DNA of 64,000 nucleotides from NCBI RefSeq assembly GCF_010179735.1, contig NZ_JAAEEH010000011.1, positions 17,462-81,461 of the forward strand. Reading direction: 5' to 3'. Below, one piece after another: positions 1 to 8,097 of the stretch. The notes beneath the pieces are model-generated. The model did no database searches and was not told the origin of the DNA. It saw nothing but the letters and a program-made list of their open reading frames with translations. The translations under genes and the position numbers were made by a program. This stretch comes from Anaerotalea alkaliphila. Its GTDB lineage: Bacteria; Bacillota; Clostridia; Lachnospirales; Vallitaleaceae. Positions within the stretch are counted from its first letter, which is position 1. Each line of letters starts with the position of its first letter.

Positions 1-391
1 CGAAGCCGAAGGCGGCCCTTCCCCAGGGCCTGTGCATCCAGGGGAGCCGCCGCAGGAGCCCCGCCGCCAGCCCCATGGACCCCCAGGCCAGCATCTGCCA
101 GGGGGTCCATGGTCCCTGGCCCAGGAACAGGTTGGACACGATGGCGGCGGTGCTTCCGATGACGAAGCCGGACTCGGCCCCCAGGGTCAGCCCCGCCATG
201 ATGACGATGAAGGAGGTGGGCTGGACCCCCGGGATGGCGGCGAAGGGCACCCGTCCCATGGCCCCCAGGGCCGCCAGGGAGGCCACCAGCACGATCTCCT
301 CGGCCTTCATGTTCCGCCGCTCGAACCGGAGGTAGAAGGGCAGGATGGAGAGCACCACCAGGAGGAAGCTTATGGGGAGGTAATGGCCCAT
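1..391 (-). CDS. ECF transporter S component, probable corrinoid (partial, runs off left edge)
   Basis: Substrate-binding membrane subunit of an energy-coupling factor vitamin transporter, here the last gene of a cobalamin-riboswitch operon. Only the first 130 codons are present; the 3' end lies outside the window. Translating the minus strand from the ATG at 391 gives a hydrophobic protein with a short cytoplasmic basic stretch (RFERRN), then the motifs QPTSFIVIMAG, GFVIGS and GQGPWTPWQM, which I recognise from a clostridial ECF S-component family. The start overlaps the end of the ATPase gene by 22 bases and is preceded by a GGAGG-rich stretch, so translation is probably coupled. Corrinoid specificity is inferred from the riboswitch and from the DUF4430 partners; S-component substrate cannot be read from sequence alone. 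Confidence 0.85.
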   Translation of the reverse strand, partial: MGHYLPISFLLVVLSILPFYLRFERRNMKAEEIVLVASLAALGAMGRVPFAAIPGVQPTSFIVIMAGLTLGAESGFVIGSTAAIVSNLFLGQGPWTPWQMLAWGSMGLAAGLLRRLPWMHRPWGRAAFGF

Positions 392-2019
392 CGCGCCAAC
401 ACCCCCTCCTCCGTGACCTCCTCCGGCAGATGCTCCCGCACCGTCCGGTGGACCATGGTCGTGTAGTAGTAGTTTTCGGTGAAGAAGACGGAGGGCTCCG
501 CCACGGCCAAAAGGCCTCCGTCAAAAAGCAGGCCGCACCTGTGGGCATGGGCTGCGGCGAACTCGATGTCGTGGCTCACCATCAGGATCGTCTTCCCCTT
601 TTCCAGGAGCTGTCCCAGCCATCCGGCCAGGGCCTGCTTGGCCGTGGGGTCCAGGCCCTTGGTGGGCTCGTCCATGAGGACCAGCGCCGGGTCTGCCAGG
701 AGCACCAGGGCCAGGACCAGCTGCTGCTGCTGCCCGCCGCTGATGTCGAAGGGGTGCTTGTCCAGGACCGGCTCCAGCCGGAAGAGGCGGACAAGGGCAT
801 CCATCCGCTCCCGGTCCCCAAGGTCCAGGGACTTCGCCCGGTCCTCCAGCTGTTCCCGCACCGTCTCCCGGGTGAAGTAGGCCAGGGGGTTCTGCCCCAC
901 ATAGCCGATGTCCCCTGGAGCCAGGCGGGTCTTCAGCTTCCCCCCCTGGTGCTTCAGGACCCCGGCCAGCACCTGCAGCAGGGTGGACTTGCCCGCCCCG
1001 TTCCCGCCCAGGAGCACGAAGAACTCCCGGGGATGGAGGGTGAAGGAGACCTTCTGCAGGACCTGGGGCCCTTTTTTCCCGTACTGGAAATGCAGGTCCC
1101 GGCACTGGAGGAGGGGTTCCTCCTTGGGCGCCTCCCCCCGGATGCCCTCCGGCCTTTCCCCGAAGACGCCGGGCCGCCGGACCCAGTAGCGGTCGAACCA
1201 GCGTTTCCCGGCCTTCACGGTCAGGGGGACGGGGCCCTCCTTCCGGTCCGCCTCCATCTGGAGGTAGAGGCGGCTGATTGCGGGAAGGTAGGGGGCGAAT
1301 CCGGGGGCTTTTGCCTCCCAGACCTGGCGGACAACCGTCTCCGCCTTTCCCTGGTGGACGATCCGTCCCGCCTCCATGAGCAGCACCTGGTTCGCCCGGG
1401 GAAAAAGGGCCTCCAGCCGGTGTTCGCAGAGGATCACCGTGACGGAGAGCTCCTGGTTGATGCGCGTCAGCAGGTCGGTGAAGGCGCTGGCGGCGATGGG
1501 GTCCAGCTGGGCGGTGGGCTCGTCCAGGAGCAGCACCTTGGGCCGGAGCATCATCACCGCAGCCAGGTTGAGCTGCTGCTTCTGCCCCCCGGAGAGGGTC
1601 TCCACCGGCTGGTGCAGCCAGGACTCCATCCCGAAAAAAGGGACCACTTCAGCCATGCGTTTCTGCATGAGGGATGTGGGGTAGCCCAGGTTCTCCATGC
1701 CGAAGCAGAGCTGCTGCCACACGGTGTGCATCACGATCTGGTTGTCCGGGTTCTGGAAGATCATCCCGATCTCCTCCGCCGCCGTCCGGAGGTCCAGGTC
1801 CTCCAGCCGGTTCCCGTTGTAGAGGACGGTCCCCTCCCGTTGGCCCGCGGCCTGGACCTGGGGCTTCAGCAGCCGGAGCAGGGTGGTCTTCCCGGAGCCC
1901 GTGGGGCCGCCGATGAGGACGAAGTCCCCGGAGCGCACGTCCAGATCCACCCCGTCCAGGGCGGGCTCCGTCTCTCCAGGATACCGGAAGCTTAGGTTTT
2001 GGATTTGATAATCTGCCAT
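370..2019 (-). CDS. Fused ECF transporter ATPase (EcfA-EcfA')
   Basis: Cytoplasmic ATPase that powers an ECF vitamin transporter. The 549-residue protein carries two complete ABC cassettes in one chain, where many Firmicutes use two genes. Cassette 1 has Walker A GPTGSGKTT, Q-loop IFQNPDNQ, signature LSGGQKQQ and Walker B LLLDEPTAQLDP. Cassette 2 has Walker A GGNGAGKST, Q-loop VGQNP, signature ISGGQQQQ and Walker B LVLMDEPTKGLDP followed by VSHD. Both sites look catalytically competent. The start at 2019 (MADYQIQNL) has AGGAG eight bases upstream; the longer open frame before it is only a shadow of ecfT. The gene lies between EcfT (overlapping by 28 bases) and the S component (overlap 22 bases), so the three membrane and motor subunits are made from one transcript. 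Confidence 0.95.
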   Translation of the reverse strand: MADYQIQNLSFRYPGETEPALDGVDLDVRSGDFVLIGGPTGSGKTTLLRLLKPQVQAAGQREGTVLYNGNRLEDLDLRTAAEEIGMIFQNPDNQIVMHTVWQQLCFGMENLGYPTSLMQKRMAEVVPFFGMESWLHQPVETLSGGQKQQLNLAAVMMLRPKVLLLDEPTAQLDPIAASAFTDLLTRINQELSVTVILCEHRLEALFPRANQVLLMEAGRIVHQGKAETVVRQVWEAKAPGFAPYLPAISRLYLQMEADRKEGPVPLTVKAGKRWFDRYWVRRPGVFGERPEGIRGEAPKEEPLLQCRDLHFQYGKKGPQVLQKVSFTLHPREFFVLLGGNGAGKSTLLQVLAGVLKHQGGKLKTRLAPGDIGYVGQNPLAYFTRETVREQLEDRAKSLDLGDRERMDALVRLFRLEPVLDKHPFDISGGQQQQLVLALVLLADPALVLMDEPTKGLDPTAKQALAGWLGQLLEKGKTILMVSHDIEFAAAHAHRCGLLFDGGLLAVAEPSVFFTENYYYTTMVHRTVREHLPEEVTEEGVLARWAITSP

Positions 2020-2867
2020 TGTAGGGTCTCTCCTATGTTCATGAGGATGGGAAGGGCGCACCAGAACAGGAATGCCCCATAGTGGGGGAGGTGCAGTTCC
2101 AGACCGGAAAGGAGGGGGTAGAAAACCATCTGTCCTCGTCCCCACAGGCTTCCGGCCAGGATCGGGAGGGCCAGCCCCCCCAGCAGGACCAGCACCCCCT
2201 TGTCCCTGCCTTCCATCCGGTAGGCGGCGAAGGTGCTCCGGGGGCCGCTCCCGTAGCCGCTGGCCCGCATGGCAACCGCCATGTGGAGGGATTCCTCCAG
2301 GGTCCAGACAACCAGGGTGTTGAGGAGTTCCATGGCCTCCCGGATCCGGGCGGTCCTCTTCCCTCCCCCCAGCCTGCCCTGGGTCTTGGCCGCGGCGGCG
2401 ATTTCCCGCAGGCGGCGCTTCAGCAGGGGGACCAGCCGGAGGACCATGACGATCACGAAGGCCGTCCGGGGGAGCCCCGTCCCGGTCAGGTACAGGAACC
2501 TGTCCAGGGTGATCACCTGCCGGGCCGCCCCGAAGCCCAGGAGCATGACCGAGAGGGTCAGGCCGAAGAGGAGGCCGTAGACGCAGGATTCCAGGGTCAC
2601 CGGCCGGTTCCCCAGATAGCCCAGGATGGTGGCCCCCCGGGTGGAGACCAGGGGGTTGGCCAGGGCCACCAGGGCCCCCATGGCCAGATAGCCCTTCCAA
2701 GCCTTGCCCAGGGCCGCCCCCCCGTCCAGCTGCAGGTGCAGCAGGAGGAGGCAGCCGCCGGCCGCCAGCAGGTAGGCGGGATGGACCAGCCACATCACGA
2801 AGAGGACCAGTCCGGAAAAATACAGGGCGGCTGCAAGGGGGTGGAGGCTCCGGAAGCCGCCGGTCAC
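1992..2867 (-). CDS. ecfT: ECF transporter transmembrane component EcfT (CbiQ family)
   Basis: Membrane scaffold that couples the two ATPase domains to the S component. The 291-residue product has a hydrophobic N-terminal half with several membrane segments and, near the end, the coupling-helix motif AMRASGYG that contacts the ATPases in this family. A GTG start at 2867 is chosen because it overlaps the TGA of the upstream lipoprotein gene (GTGA), the typical arrangement of coupled genes; the open frame extends upstream without any sign of EcfT-like sequence. It sits in the order DUF4430 lipoprotein, EcfT, EcfA-A', S component. Dedicated T and A subunits next to their own S component suggest a group I type transporter rather than a shared module. 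Confidence 0.92.
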   Translation of the reverse strand: MTGGFRSLHPLAAALYFSGLVLFVMWLVHPAYLLAAGGCLLLLHLQLDGGAALGKAWKGYLAMGALVALANPLVSTRGATILGYLGNRPVTLESCVYGLLFGLTLSVMLLGFGAARQVITLDRFLYLTGTGLPRTAFVIVMVLRLVPLLKRRLREIAAAAKTQGRLGGGKRTARIREAMELLNTLVVWTLEESLHMAVAMRASGYGSGPRSTFAAYRMEGRDKGVLVLLGGLALPILAGSLWGRGQMVFYPLLSGLELHLPHYGAFLFWCALPILMNIGETLQWQIIKSKT

Positions 2868-3634
2868 GGCTGGGCCTCCCGGACGTCCTTTCCGGCGTCC
2901 AGGGTGTACCACCATACGACGGTATCCCCGTCCTCCGGCTCCCATTCCCCGGAGCTCCGGTCCGGGAAGGCGCCGTTCACGCTGTACATCCAGCCGCTGC
3001 CCGGCCCCTGGTCGAATTCATACAGGTTGTCGATGGCCTCCACGTAGCCCGCCCTGCCGCTCCCCCGGACGGACAGGTGGAGCCTTTGTTCCTTGGCCAT
3101 CCGTTGGAGCAGGTCCAGGACGGTGTCCCCCTGCCGGAGGGCCACCGGGGCCGCCGTGCGCAGGGGAGGTGTCCCCACCGGCCCCTGGATGGTGATCGTC
3201 ACCGTGGGTTGGGTTGTGGGTTCCGGGCTGTTTGCGGCAGTGGTGTCCGGCGCTTTGGGTTCCGGCTGGGCCGTGGTGTCCGGGTCGTTTGCGGCCCCTG
3301 TGTTCTCCTGCGCCGGGTCTCCTGTTTCCGTTTTCCCGTCTGCCGTGTTTCCGTCCGCCGTGTTTCCGTCCGCCGCATCTTGGGCGGGATTCCCGGGCGC
3401 GTCCGGGGATGCTCCCGCTTCTGTTTCCGTTTGCGTTTCCGTTTGCGTTTCCGTTTCCGTATCTTCCCCAGGTTCCGGCCGGGTGCTTTCCGCTGCGGAT
3501 TCCTCCGTGGGGAGGGGGCCGTTTTTTCCGGAGTCCCCTTGGGGAGGGGAGGTGCCGCTGCATCCTGTCAGGACCAGCAGCACCAGGAGCAGGGCCAGAA
3601 AAGCTCCCTGCGCCTTAGTTTTCAGTTTCCGCAT
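2864..3634 (-). CDS. DUF4430 (transcobalamin-like) lipoprotein
   Basis: Predicted membrane-anchored corrinoid-binding or hand-over protein. The 256-residue product starts at MRKLKTK (ATG 3634, GGAGG 11 bases upstream), has a hydrophobic signal and the lipobox LTGC near residue 24, then a long Thr/Glu/Asp/Pro linker with short repeats (TET-QTE units and DGNTA units), and a C-terminal DUF4430 domain (about residues 150-245; motifs GDTVLDLL, YEFDQGPGSGWMYSVNG). DUF4430 is the family that, from memory, is described as resembling the transcobalamin C-terminal beta domain. The gene overlaps the 3' end of the giant surface protein by 20 bases and ecfT by 4 bases, so it lies physically between capture protein and transporter. 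Binding of cobalamin itself is inference. Confidence 0.9.
   Translation of the reverse strand: MRKLKTKAQGAFLALLLVLLVLTGCSGTSPPQGDSGKNGPLPTEESAAESTRPEPGEDTETETQTETQTETEAGASPDAPGNPAQDAADGNTADGNTADGKTETGDPAQENTGAANDPDTTAQPEPKAPDTTAANSPEPTTQPTVTITIQGPVGTPPLRTAAPVALRQGDTVLDLLQRMAKEQRLHLSVRGSGRAGYVEAIDNLYEFDQGPGSGWMYSVNGAFPDRSSGEWEPEDGDTVVWWYTLDAGKDVREAQP
3340..3462 (-). repeat. Short in-frame tandem repeats in the DUF4430 lipoprotein linker
   Basis: Two repeat blocks lie inside the lipoprotein gene. Around 3421-3462 a 12-base unit (plus strand gtttccgtttgc-like) recurs and encodes alternating Thr-Glu and Thr-Gln. Around 3340-3376 a 15-base unit (gtgtttccgtccgcc-like) recurs and encodes DGNTA units. 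All units are multiples of three, so slippage would change the length of the tether between membrane and DUF4430 domain without breaking the frame. Confidence 0.8.
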
Positions 3635-6600
3635 GGATGTCTGCGCCTCCTTCCAGATGGTTCTCATACACGCGGACCAGTACCACCGCGGCCATTTCCC
3701 TGGTGAGGGCGCCGGCGGGTTCGAACCGCTGTCCATCCCCCAGCATCAGTCCGTGGTGGTAGGCCAGCTGCACGGAGGTCCGTGCCCAGTCCGCCGCTTC
3801 CGCAATGTCCGTCGGGGCCGCCATGGCTTCCGGGGATTCCAGGGCTTCCAGTCCCAGGGCGTTCTCCAGGACCACGGCCATTTCCTGGCGGGTGATGGCC
3901 CGCTGGGGCTCGAAGCGGTCCTGTCCCACGCCTTGCATAAAGCCCTGGTCCCGGGCCGTCATGACCCAGCCGTAGTGCCAGTCTCCGGGGGTTACGTCCC
4001 CGAAGGCGGGCGCCGCGGACTCCAGGGGTTCCAGGCCGTACATGCGGGCCAGGAGGGTGGCGTATTCCGCCCGGGTTAGGGTCCGTTTGGGGGCCATGCG
4101 CAGTTCTTCTTGGCTGACCCCGTCCATCAGGCCGTAGGCAACAGCCTTCTTCATGGCTTCCATGGCCCAGGGGGACACCTGGTCCCCGTCCGCGAAACGG
4201 ATGGCTAGCAGCGGGTCGGCCGCCGCGTCCGCCATGTGGTAGAATGCGGGCTCCCCTTCCTGGAAACGCCTGTATGCCTCCAGGGCCATGAGGGCCTGCT
4301 GGGTGGCGATGGGGTCGCTGCCGCCGTCCCCGCCGTGGGCGAAGCCGCCATCCTCCTGGCGGTAGGCCAGCAGGATGGTGAGCAGGTCCATCTCCGACGG
4401 GTCCTGGCCCAGGGTTGTCAGGGCCAGGATGGTCTGGGCGGCGCTTTCGCTGTTCCCGAAGGTCTGGAGATCAAGCCAGGCCAACGCCTCTTCTGTCGCC
4501 CGGTCCACCGCCTCTTGGTCCCGGTAGGGAGCCAGGGCCGTGAGGGCCATGGCGGTCAGGTCGATGTCCCCGGGGGCAGCCGGGTCCTGGTCCAGGGCCC
4601 AGCCGCCGGCTGTTTTTTGCGCCTTCAGGATTTCCCCCAGGAGCTTCTCCCGGGTCCACAGGGCGCCGGCGGGTTCCGCAAACGTCCCGGAATCCAGCGC
4701 CAGGAGGGCGTGGATGGGGCCGTTCACTCCTTGGAGGAGCATGTTGCCGTTTGCCAGCGTCTTCGCCAGCAGGTCATGGCCGAAGAGGTCCTGGGGGTCC
4801 TGGCCCAGGGCCGTGGCAGCCAGCAGGATCCGGGCCTGGTCCGTGACCAGCCGGAAGTCCCCTCCGGTTTCCTCCAGGAGGGCCTGCAGGGCGGTCCCGT
4901 AGGCTGCGGGCACCGTCTCCTTGCTGCGGGCCAGGGCCAGGGCGTCCCAGTCGGCGAAGTTGTCGTGGATCCGGAAGTCCCGGTTGGCCAGGATCCAGGC
5001 CACGGCACCCTTGCGGACCTCTTCCAGCGCCAGCCCGGCGGCCGTTTCTTCCGTGGCGGTCACCTTGGAGGTGGCTCCCAGGTCCACACCCAGGTCGGCG
5101 GTGTAACTCCAGCGGATGCTGTCCCCTGACCGCACCCGGGTGGCGCTGGCGCCGGTCTGGGGATAGGCTGTGTTCACGGAGAACATCCAGCCGCTTTCGG
5201 GTCCATGGTCGAATTCCGCCAGGCCGTCGATGGAACGGACGTAGCCGCCCTGGACCTGGTAGGGGATGCCCCGATCCGCCAGCACCTTTTCCGTGAAGGA
5301 AAGGACGGTCTCGCCCGCCTCCACGGTGTGCTGGGTGGCGCTCAGGATGGTTTTCCCTCCCAGGCCACGGACCGTCAGGCTGGCCTGGCTTCCCCCGGAA
5401 GTGGTCCCCCCGCCGGTGGATCCGGTGTCGTTCGGAGACTCGTCCAGATTCGTGTCGTCGGTCGTGTCTGCAGGCGCCTCATAGGCGATGAAGGTGGTGA
5501 AGTGGGTGGTCCAGACCACCAGGTCCTGGCCCACCGCTATTTTCCCGGATTCACCGCCTTCCAGCCCTGCGCCGGAGTCCCCCTCCAGCACCCGGGTGAT
5601 TTCCGTGAAAATCCCGGACTGCAGGAAGCCGGCGGATTTACCGGCCTGCCCGGGGAGCAGGAGGCGCACCGGCCGGTCGAAGGACAGGCTTCCACCGGGA
5701 TGCCCCACCTCCACCGCGGAGGCAAGGGTGCCTTCCCCGAAGGGCACCGTCGCCGGGTCCAGCATCAGGGGCAGCTGGATCCGTCCATCCCATTGGGAGG
5801 ATCCGGTGACCTTGGTGCCCTTGGGTATTTCCAGTTGGGTGCTTCCCTCTCCTGTGTGTGCCGTCACCTGGATTTGGGGAAGCATGGCCGTCTTTTTGCC
5901 CCCTTCCTCCAGGGGCTGGGTGACCAGAACCGTGGCCGCCACGCCGGTGGAAAGGGTTATTTCCATGGGGATGTCCAGGGCGGTGACCGCCACTTCGTTC
6001 TGTTCCGGCAGCAGGGATTCCCCCACAGCCGCCAGGCCTGCGATGACCGAGGCGTTGGTGTTGGAGTTCTCCGGCATGGCGCCCCAAGAGGCGGGCAGGG
6101 GCTCGAAGCCTCCGTTCACCTTCTGGCGTCCCGCCAGGAAATCCACGGCCTTGGCGACGGCCTCGTCCACCGTTCCGGTTCCCCGGTAGGGTGCCAGGGC
6201 CGTCAGGGCCCATCCGGTGGTGTCCAGGTCCTCGAAATACCCATCCGCATGCTGGCTGGCCAGGAGATGGGAAACTGCCTTTGTTCGGTCCCAGCCTTCC
6301 TGGGCGTCCAAGGCCACCATGGCCCAGATGTGCTTTCCCAGATATGCGCCGATGGCGCCGGTGCTCGGATCCTGCTGGGCTGCCAGTTCCCCGTAGAGGT
6401 TCCGTCTTCCCCAGGCTGCGGCGGGGTCCATCCCCACGGAGCGCAGCTGGAAAATGGCCTGGATGTGCTCCGTTCCTGTGGCGTCGGCTTCAAATCCCGG
6501 GTCGGTTGTCCTGAAGGACTGGTCCGTCCCCCAGGGGGCGGCGTTCAGGTCCTGACCTGCGGCCCGCAGGGCAGTGAGCCCTTCCCAGGAGCTTGCGGGG

Positions 6601-7733
6601 TTGTGGTTCTCTCGGTACCAGCCCACCGTCAGGGCCAGCGCCTCCCGGAGCCTGCCGGGGGCCCCTTCCAGGTCCACAGGGGTTCCCGGCTGGTGCTTGT
6701 GGGAACCCCCATGCCCCAGGTCCACCAGGGCGCCCAGGACCTGGACCACGGAGAACTTCGGCATCCCTTCGATTTCCTGGGTCCACCAGAAGCTGCCGTC
6801 CGGCTGCTGGAAACGCAGAAGGGCGTCCAACACGGTGCCTTCCGCCTGGATCCAGCCGCCTTCGGCGGCCTCGAAGCGAACCTCTTCCGGGGTGTAGAGG
6901 TCCAGGTTCCAGTTCCCGAAGTGCAGGATGTCCCCCTCGGCAAGCATCTGCTCCGCGGCGCCCACCCAGGGGGATTCCCCGTTCACATAGTATGTCCAGT
7001 TTTTTTCGTCCGCCGGGTCCTCCCCAATCTGCTGGACATAAATCCCCCACACGCTTTCGGTGACCGTCAGGGGGATGCCGTTTTCCTGGCAGTAATGGGC
7101 CAGGGCCCCCAGGGCGCTGTGCCGGTCCAGGGTGTGCCCGTCCTCTTCAACCTCCCCGGCGGGAATGGTCACACCTTTTTCACGGAACAGGTCCCCCTCC
7201 ATACCAGTGGCATTCAGGTCGATGGTGAGGTACAGCGTCAGCTGCCAGTTCCCGAAGTGCAGGACGTTCCCGTCGGCAAGCATCTGCTCCGCAGCGCCCA
7301 CCCAGGGGGATTCCCCGTTCAGGTAGTACATCCAACCGTACTCGTCCGCCGGGTCCTCTCCGATCTGTTGGACATAAATCCCCCACGCGCTTTCGGCGAC
7401 CGTCAGGGGGATGCCGTTTTCCTGGCAGTAATAGGCCAGGGCCCCCAGGGCGCTGTGCCTGTCCAGGATGTGGCCGTCCTCTTCAACCTCCCCGGCGGGG
7501 ATGGTCAGGTCTTCCGACTTGAACAACTCGCCCTGCAGGCCCGTGGCCTGGAGGGCGATGGTGATGGCGGCACTTGTCACAGTCAGCGCCCCTTCTGTGG
7601 TCGCAGCGGGCTGCGGGGACGTTTCCGTAGAGACCCCCGCCTCCATCGCCTGCAGGGATAGGGGCGAAAGCATTCCCAGGACCAGGATCATGGAGAGCAG
7701 ATAGGCCGCCAGCCGCTTGTGTATTTGTTTCAT
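3615..7733 (-). CDS. SLH-anchored surface protein with three DUF4430 domains and two alpha/alpha-barrels (intrinsic-factor-like)
   Basis: Predicted cell-surface corrinoid-capture protein of 1372 residues. Order: signal peptide (1-29), DUF4430 copy 1 (about 57-163), nearly identical copy 2 (168-275), a prenyltransferase/terpene-cyclase-like alpha/alpha-barrel (about 300-575, repeats such as QQPDGSFWW and HADGYFEDLDTTGWALTAL), a beta-rich module (580-752), a Gly/Thr/Asp linker, DUF4430 copy 3 (783-882), a second alpha/alpha-barrel (900-1165, AGGWALDQDP, EDGGFAHGG), and three SLH motifs (1185-1360). Human intrinsic factor and transcobalamin combine the same two folds, an alpha/alpha-barrel followed by a beta domain, with cobalamin between them; residues 300-882 follow that order. 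SLH motifs would tie it to secondary wall polymer. The start has AAGGAGG eight bases upstream. First gene after the cobalamin riboswitch. Function is inferred from fold and regulation. Confidence 0.9.
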   Translation of the reverse strand: MKQIHKRLAAYLLSMILVLGMLSPLSLQAMEAGVSTETSPQPAATTEGALTVTSAAITIALQATGLQGELFKSEDLTIPAGEVEEDGHILDRHSALGALAYYCQENGIPLTVAESAWGIYVQQIGEDPADEYGWMYYLNGESPWVGAAEQMLADGNVLHFGNWQLTLYLTIDLNATGMEGDLFREKGVTIPAGEVEEDGHTLDRHSALGALAHYCQENGIPLTVTESVWGIYVQQIGEDPADEKNWTYYVNGESPWVGAAEQMLAEGDILHFGNWNLDLYTPEEVRFEAAEGGWIQAEGTVLDALLRFQQPDGSFWWTQEIEGMPKFSVVQVLGALVDLGHGGSHKHQPGTPVDLEGAPGRLREALALTVGWYRENHNPASSWEGLTALRAAGQDLNAAPWGTDQSFRTTDPGFEADATGTEHIQAIFQLRSVGMDPAAAWGRRNLYGELAAQQDPSTGAIGAYLGKHIWAMVALDAQEGWDRTKAVSHLLASQHADGYFEDLDTTGWALTALAPYRGTGTVDEAVAKAVDFLAGRQKVNGGFEPLPASWGAMPENSNTNASVIAGLAAVGESLLPEQNEVAVTALDIPMEITLSTGVAATVLVTQPLEEGGKKTAMLPQIQVTAHTGEGSTQLEIPKGTKVTGSSQWDGRIQLPLMLDPATVPFGEGTLASAVEVGHPGGSLSFDRPVRLLLPGQAGKSAGFLQSGIFTEITRVLEGDSGAGLEGGESGKIAVGQDLVVWTTHFTTFIAYEAPADTTDDTNLDESPNDTGSTGGGTTSGGSQASLTVRGLGGKTILSATQHTVEAGETVLSFTEKVLADRGIPYQVQGGYVRSIDGLAEFDHGPESGWMFSVNTAYPQTGASATRVRSGDSIRWSYTADLGVDLGATSKVTATEETAAGLALEEVRKGAVAWILANRDFRIHDNFADWDALALARSKETVPAAYGTALQALLEETGGDFRLVTDQARILLAATALGQDPQDLFGHDLLAKTLANGNMLLQGVNGPIHALLALDSGTFAEPAGALWTREKLLGEILKAQKTAGGWALDQDPAAPGDIDLTAMALTALAPYRDQEAVDRATEEALAWLDLQTFGNSESAAQTILALTTLGQDPSEMDLLTILLAYRQEDGGFAHGGDGGSDPIATQQALMALEAYRRFQEGEPAFYHMADAAADPLLAIRFADGDQVSPWAMEAMKKAVAYGLMDGVSQEELRMAPKRTLTRAEYATLLARMYGLEPLESAAPAFGDVTPGDWHYGWVMTARDQGFMQGVGQDRFEPQRAITRQEMAVVLENALGLEALESPEAMAAPTDIAEAADWARTSVQLAYHHGLMLGDGQRFEPAGALTREMAAVVLVRVYENHLEGGADIHAETEN

Positions 7734-7779
7734 GGTGTTTCCTCCTTAATGGAATCAATGGTTTCTATTGCCGGACATT

Positions 7780-7811
7780 AAAAAAACCCGCAACCGTTCA
7801 ACGGCAGCGGG
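7780..7811 (-). terminator. Intrinsic terminator of the cobalamin riboswitch leader
   Basis: On the minus strand a GC-rich stem (CCGC..CCGTT paired with AACGG..GCGG) is followed by seven T residues at 7780-7786. It lies between the riboswitch aptamer and the first start codon, the expected place of an expression platform that ends transcription when cobalamin is bound. Confidence 0.85.
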
Positions 7812-7875
7812 GGTTGTGTCATCCTTGAAACATCCTCCTTTCCCCAAATCCGCGTGGGCAAATAATCAAATGGAA

Positions 7876-8041
7876 CAGGCAGGTTTCCTGACTTGGGTTC
7901 ATTGCCCTGATTGCGTCTTCCCAGGAACATGCGTCCCCAGTGACCGTGCAACCGGCTCTCCCTTACAGTGGCGCGACCGTGCCGGACTCTCACCGGCTTC
8001 CCTCGCTGCTTCCGCATATGCATCGGAAGCATCACCTGTTC
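7876..8041 (-). promoter_or_regulatory. Cobalamin riboswitch
   Basis: The minus strand shows the conserved landmarks of the AdoCbl-type aptamer in order: ACAGGTG near 8041-8034, GAAGCCGGTGAGAGTCCGGC around 8005-7980, the B12-box core GCCACTG (7972-7966), and the closing AAGTCAGGAAACCTGCC (about 7893-7877). It follows a consensus promoter and precedes a terminator hairpin in a leader of about 320 bases. This places the five downstream genes under cobalamin repression by attenuation. Confidence 0.96.
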
Positions 8042-8061
8042 TTCTTTCAATTGTCCCTTCT

Positions 8062-8090
8062 ACTATAACATCCTTTGGGCCGACTTTCAA
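8062..8090 (-). promoter_or_regulatory. Sigma-A type promoter of the corrinoid capture operon
   Basis: TTGAAA (8090-8085) and TATAGT (8067-8062) are separated by exactly 17 bases on the minus strand. The expected start site lies about 15 bases before the riboswitch. A REP palindrome ends only eight bases upstream of the -35 element. Confidence 0.85.
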
Positions 8091-8097
8091 TGCAAAA

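Noticed and set aside
370..2793. Treating the whole 807-codon frame as the ATPase
   Set aside because: The first 258 codons are the out-of-frame shadow of ecfT; ABC-type sequence and a proper ribosome binding site start at 2019.
5205..7661. 818-codon open frame on the plus strand opposite the giant surface protein gene
   Set aside because: Mirror frame caused by high GC and third-position bias; translation is low-complexity (Gly, Pro, His, Gln) without domains, while the minus-strand product has a signal peptide, DUF4430 and SLH motifs.
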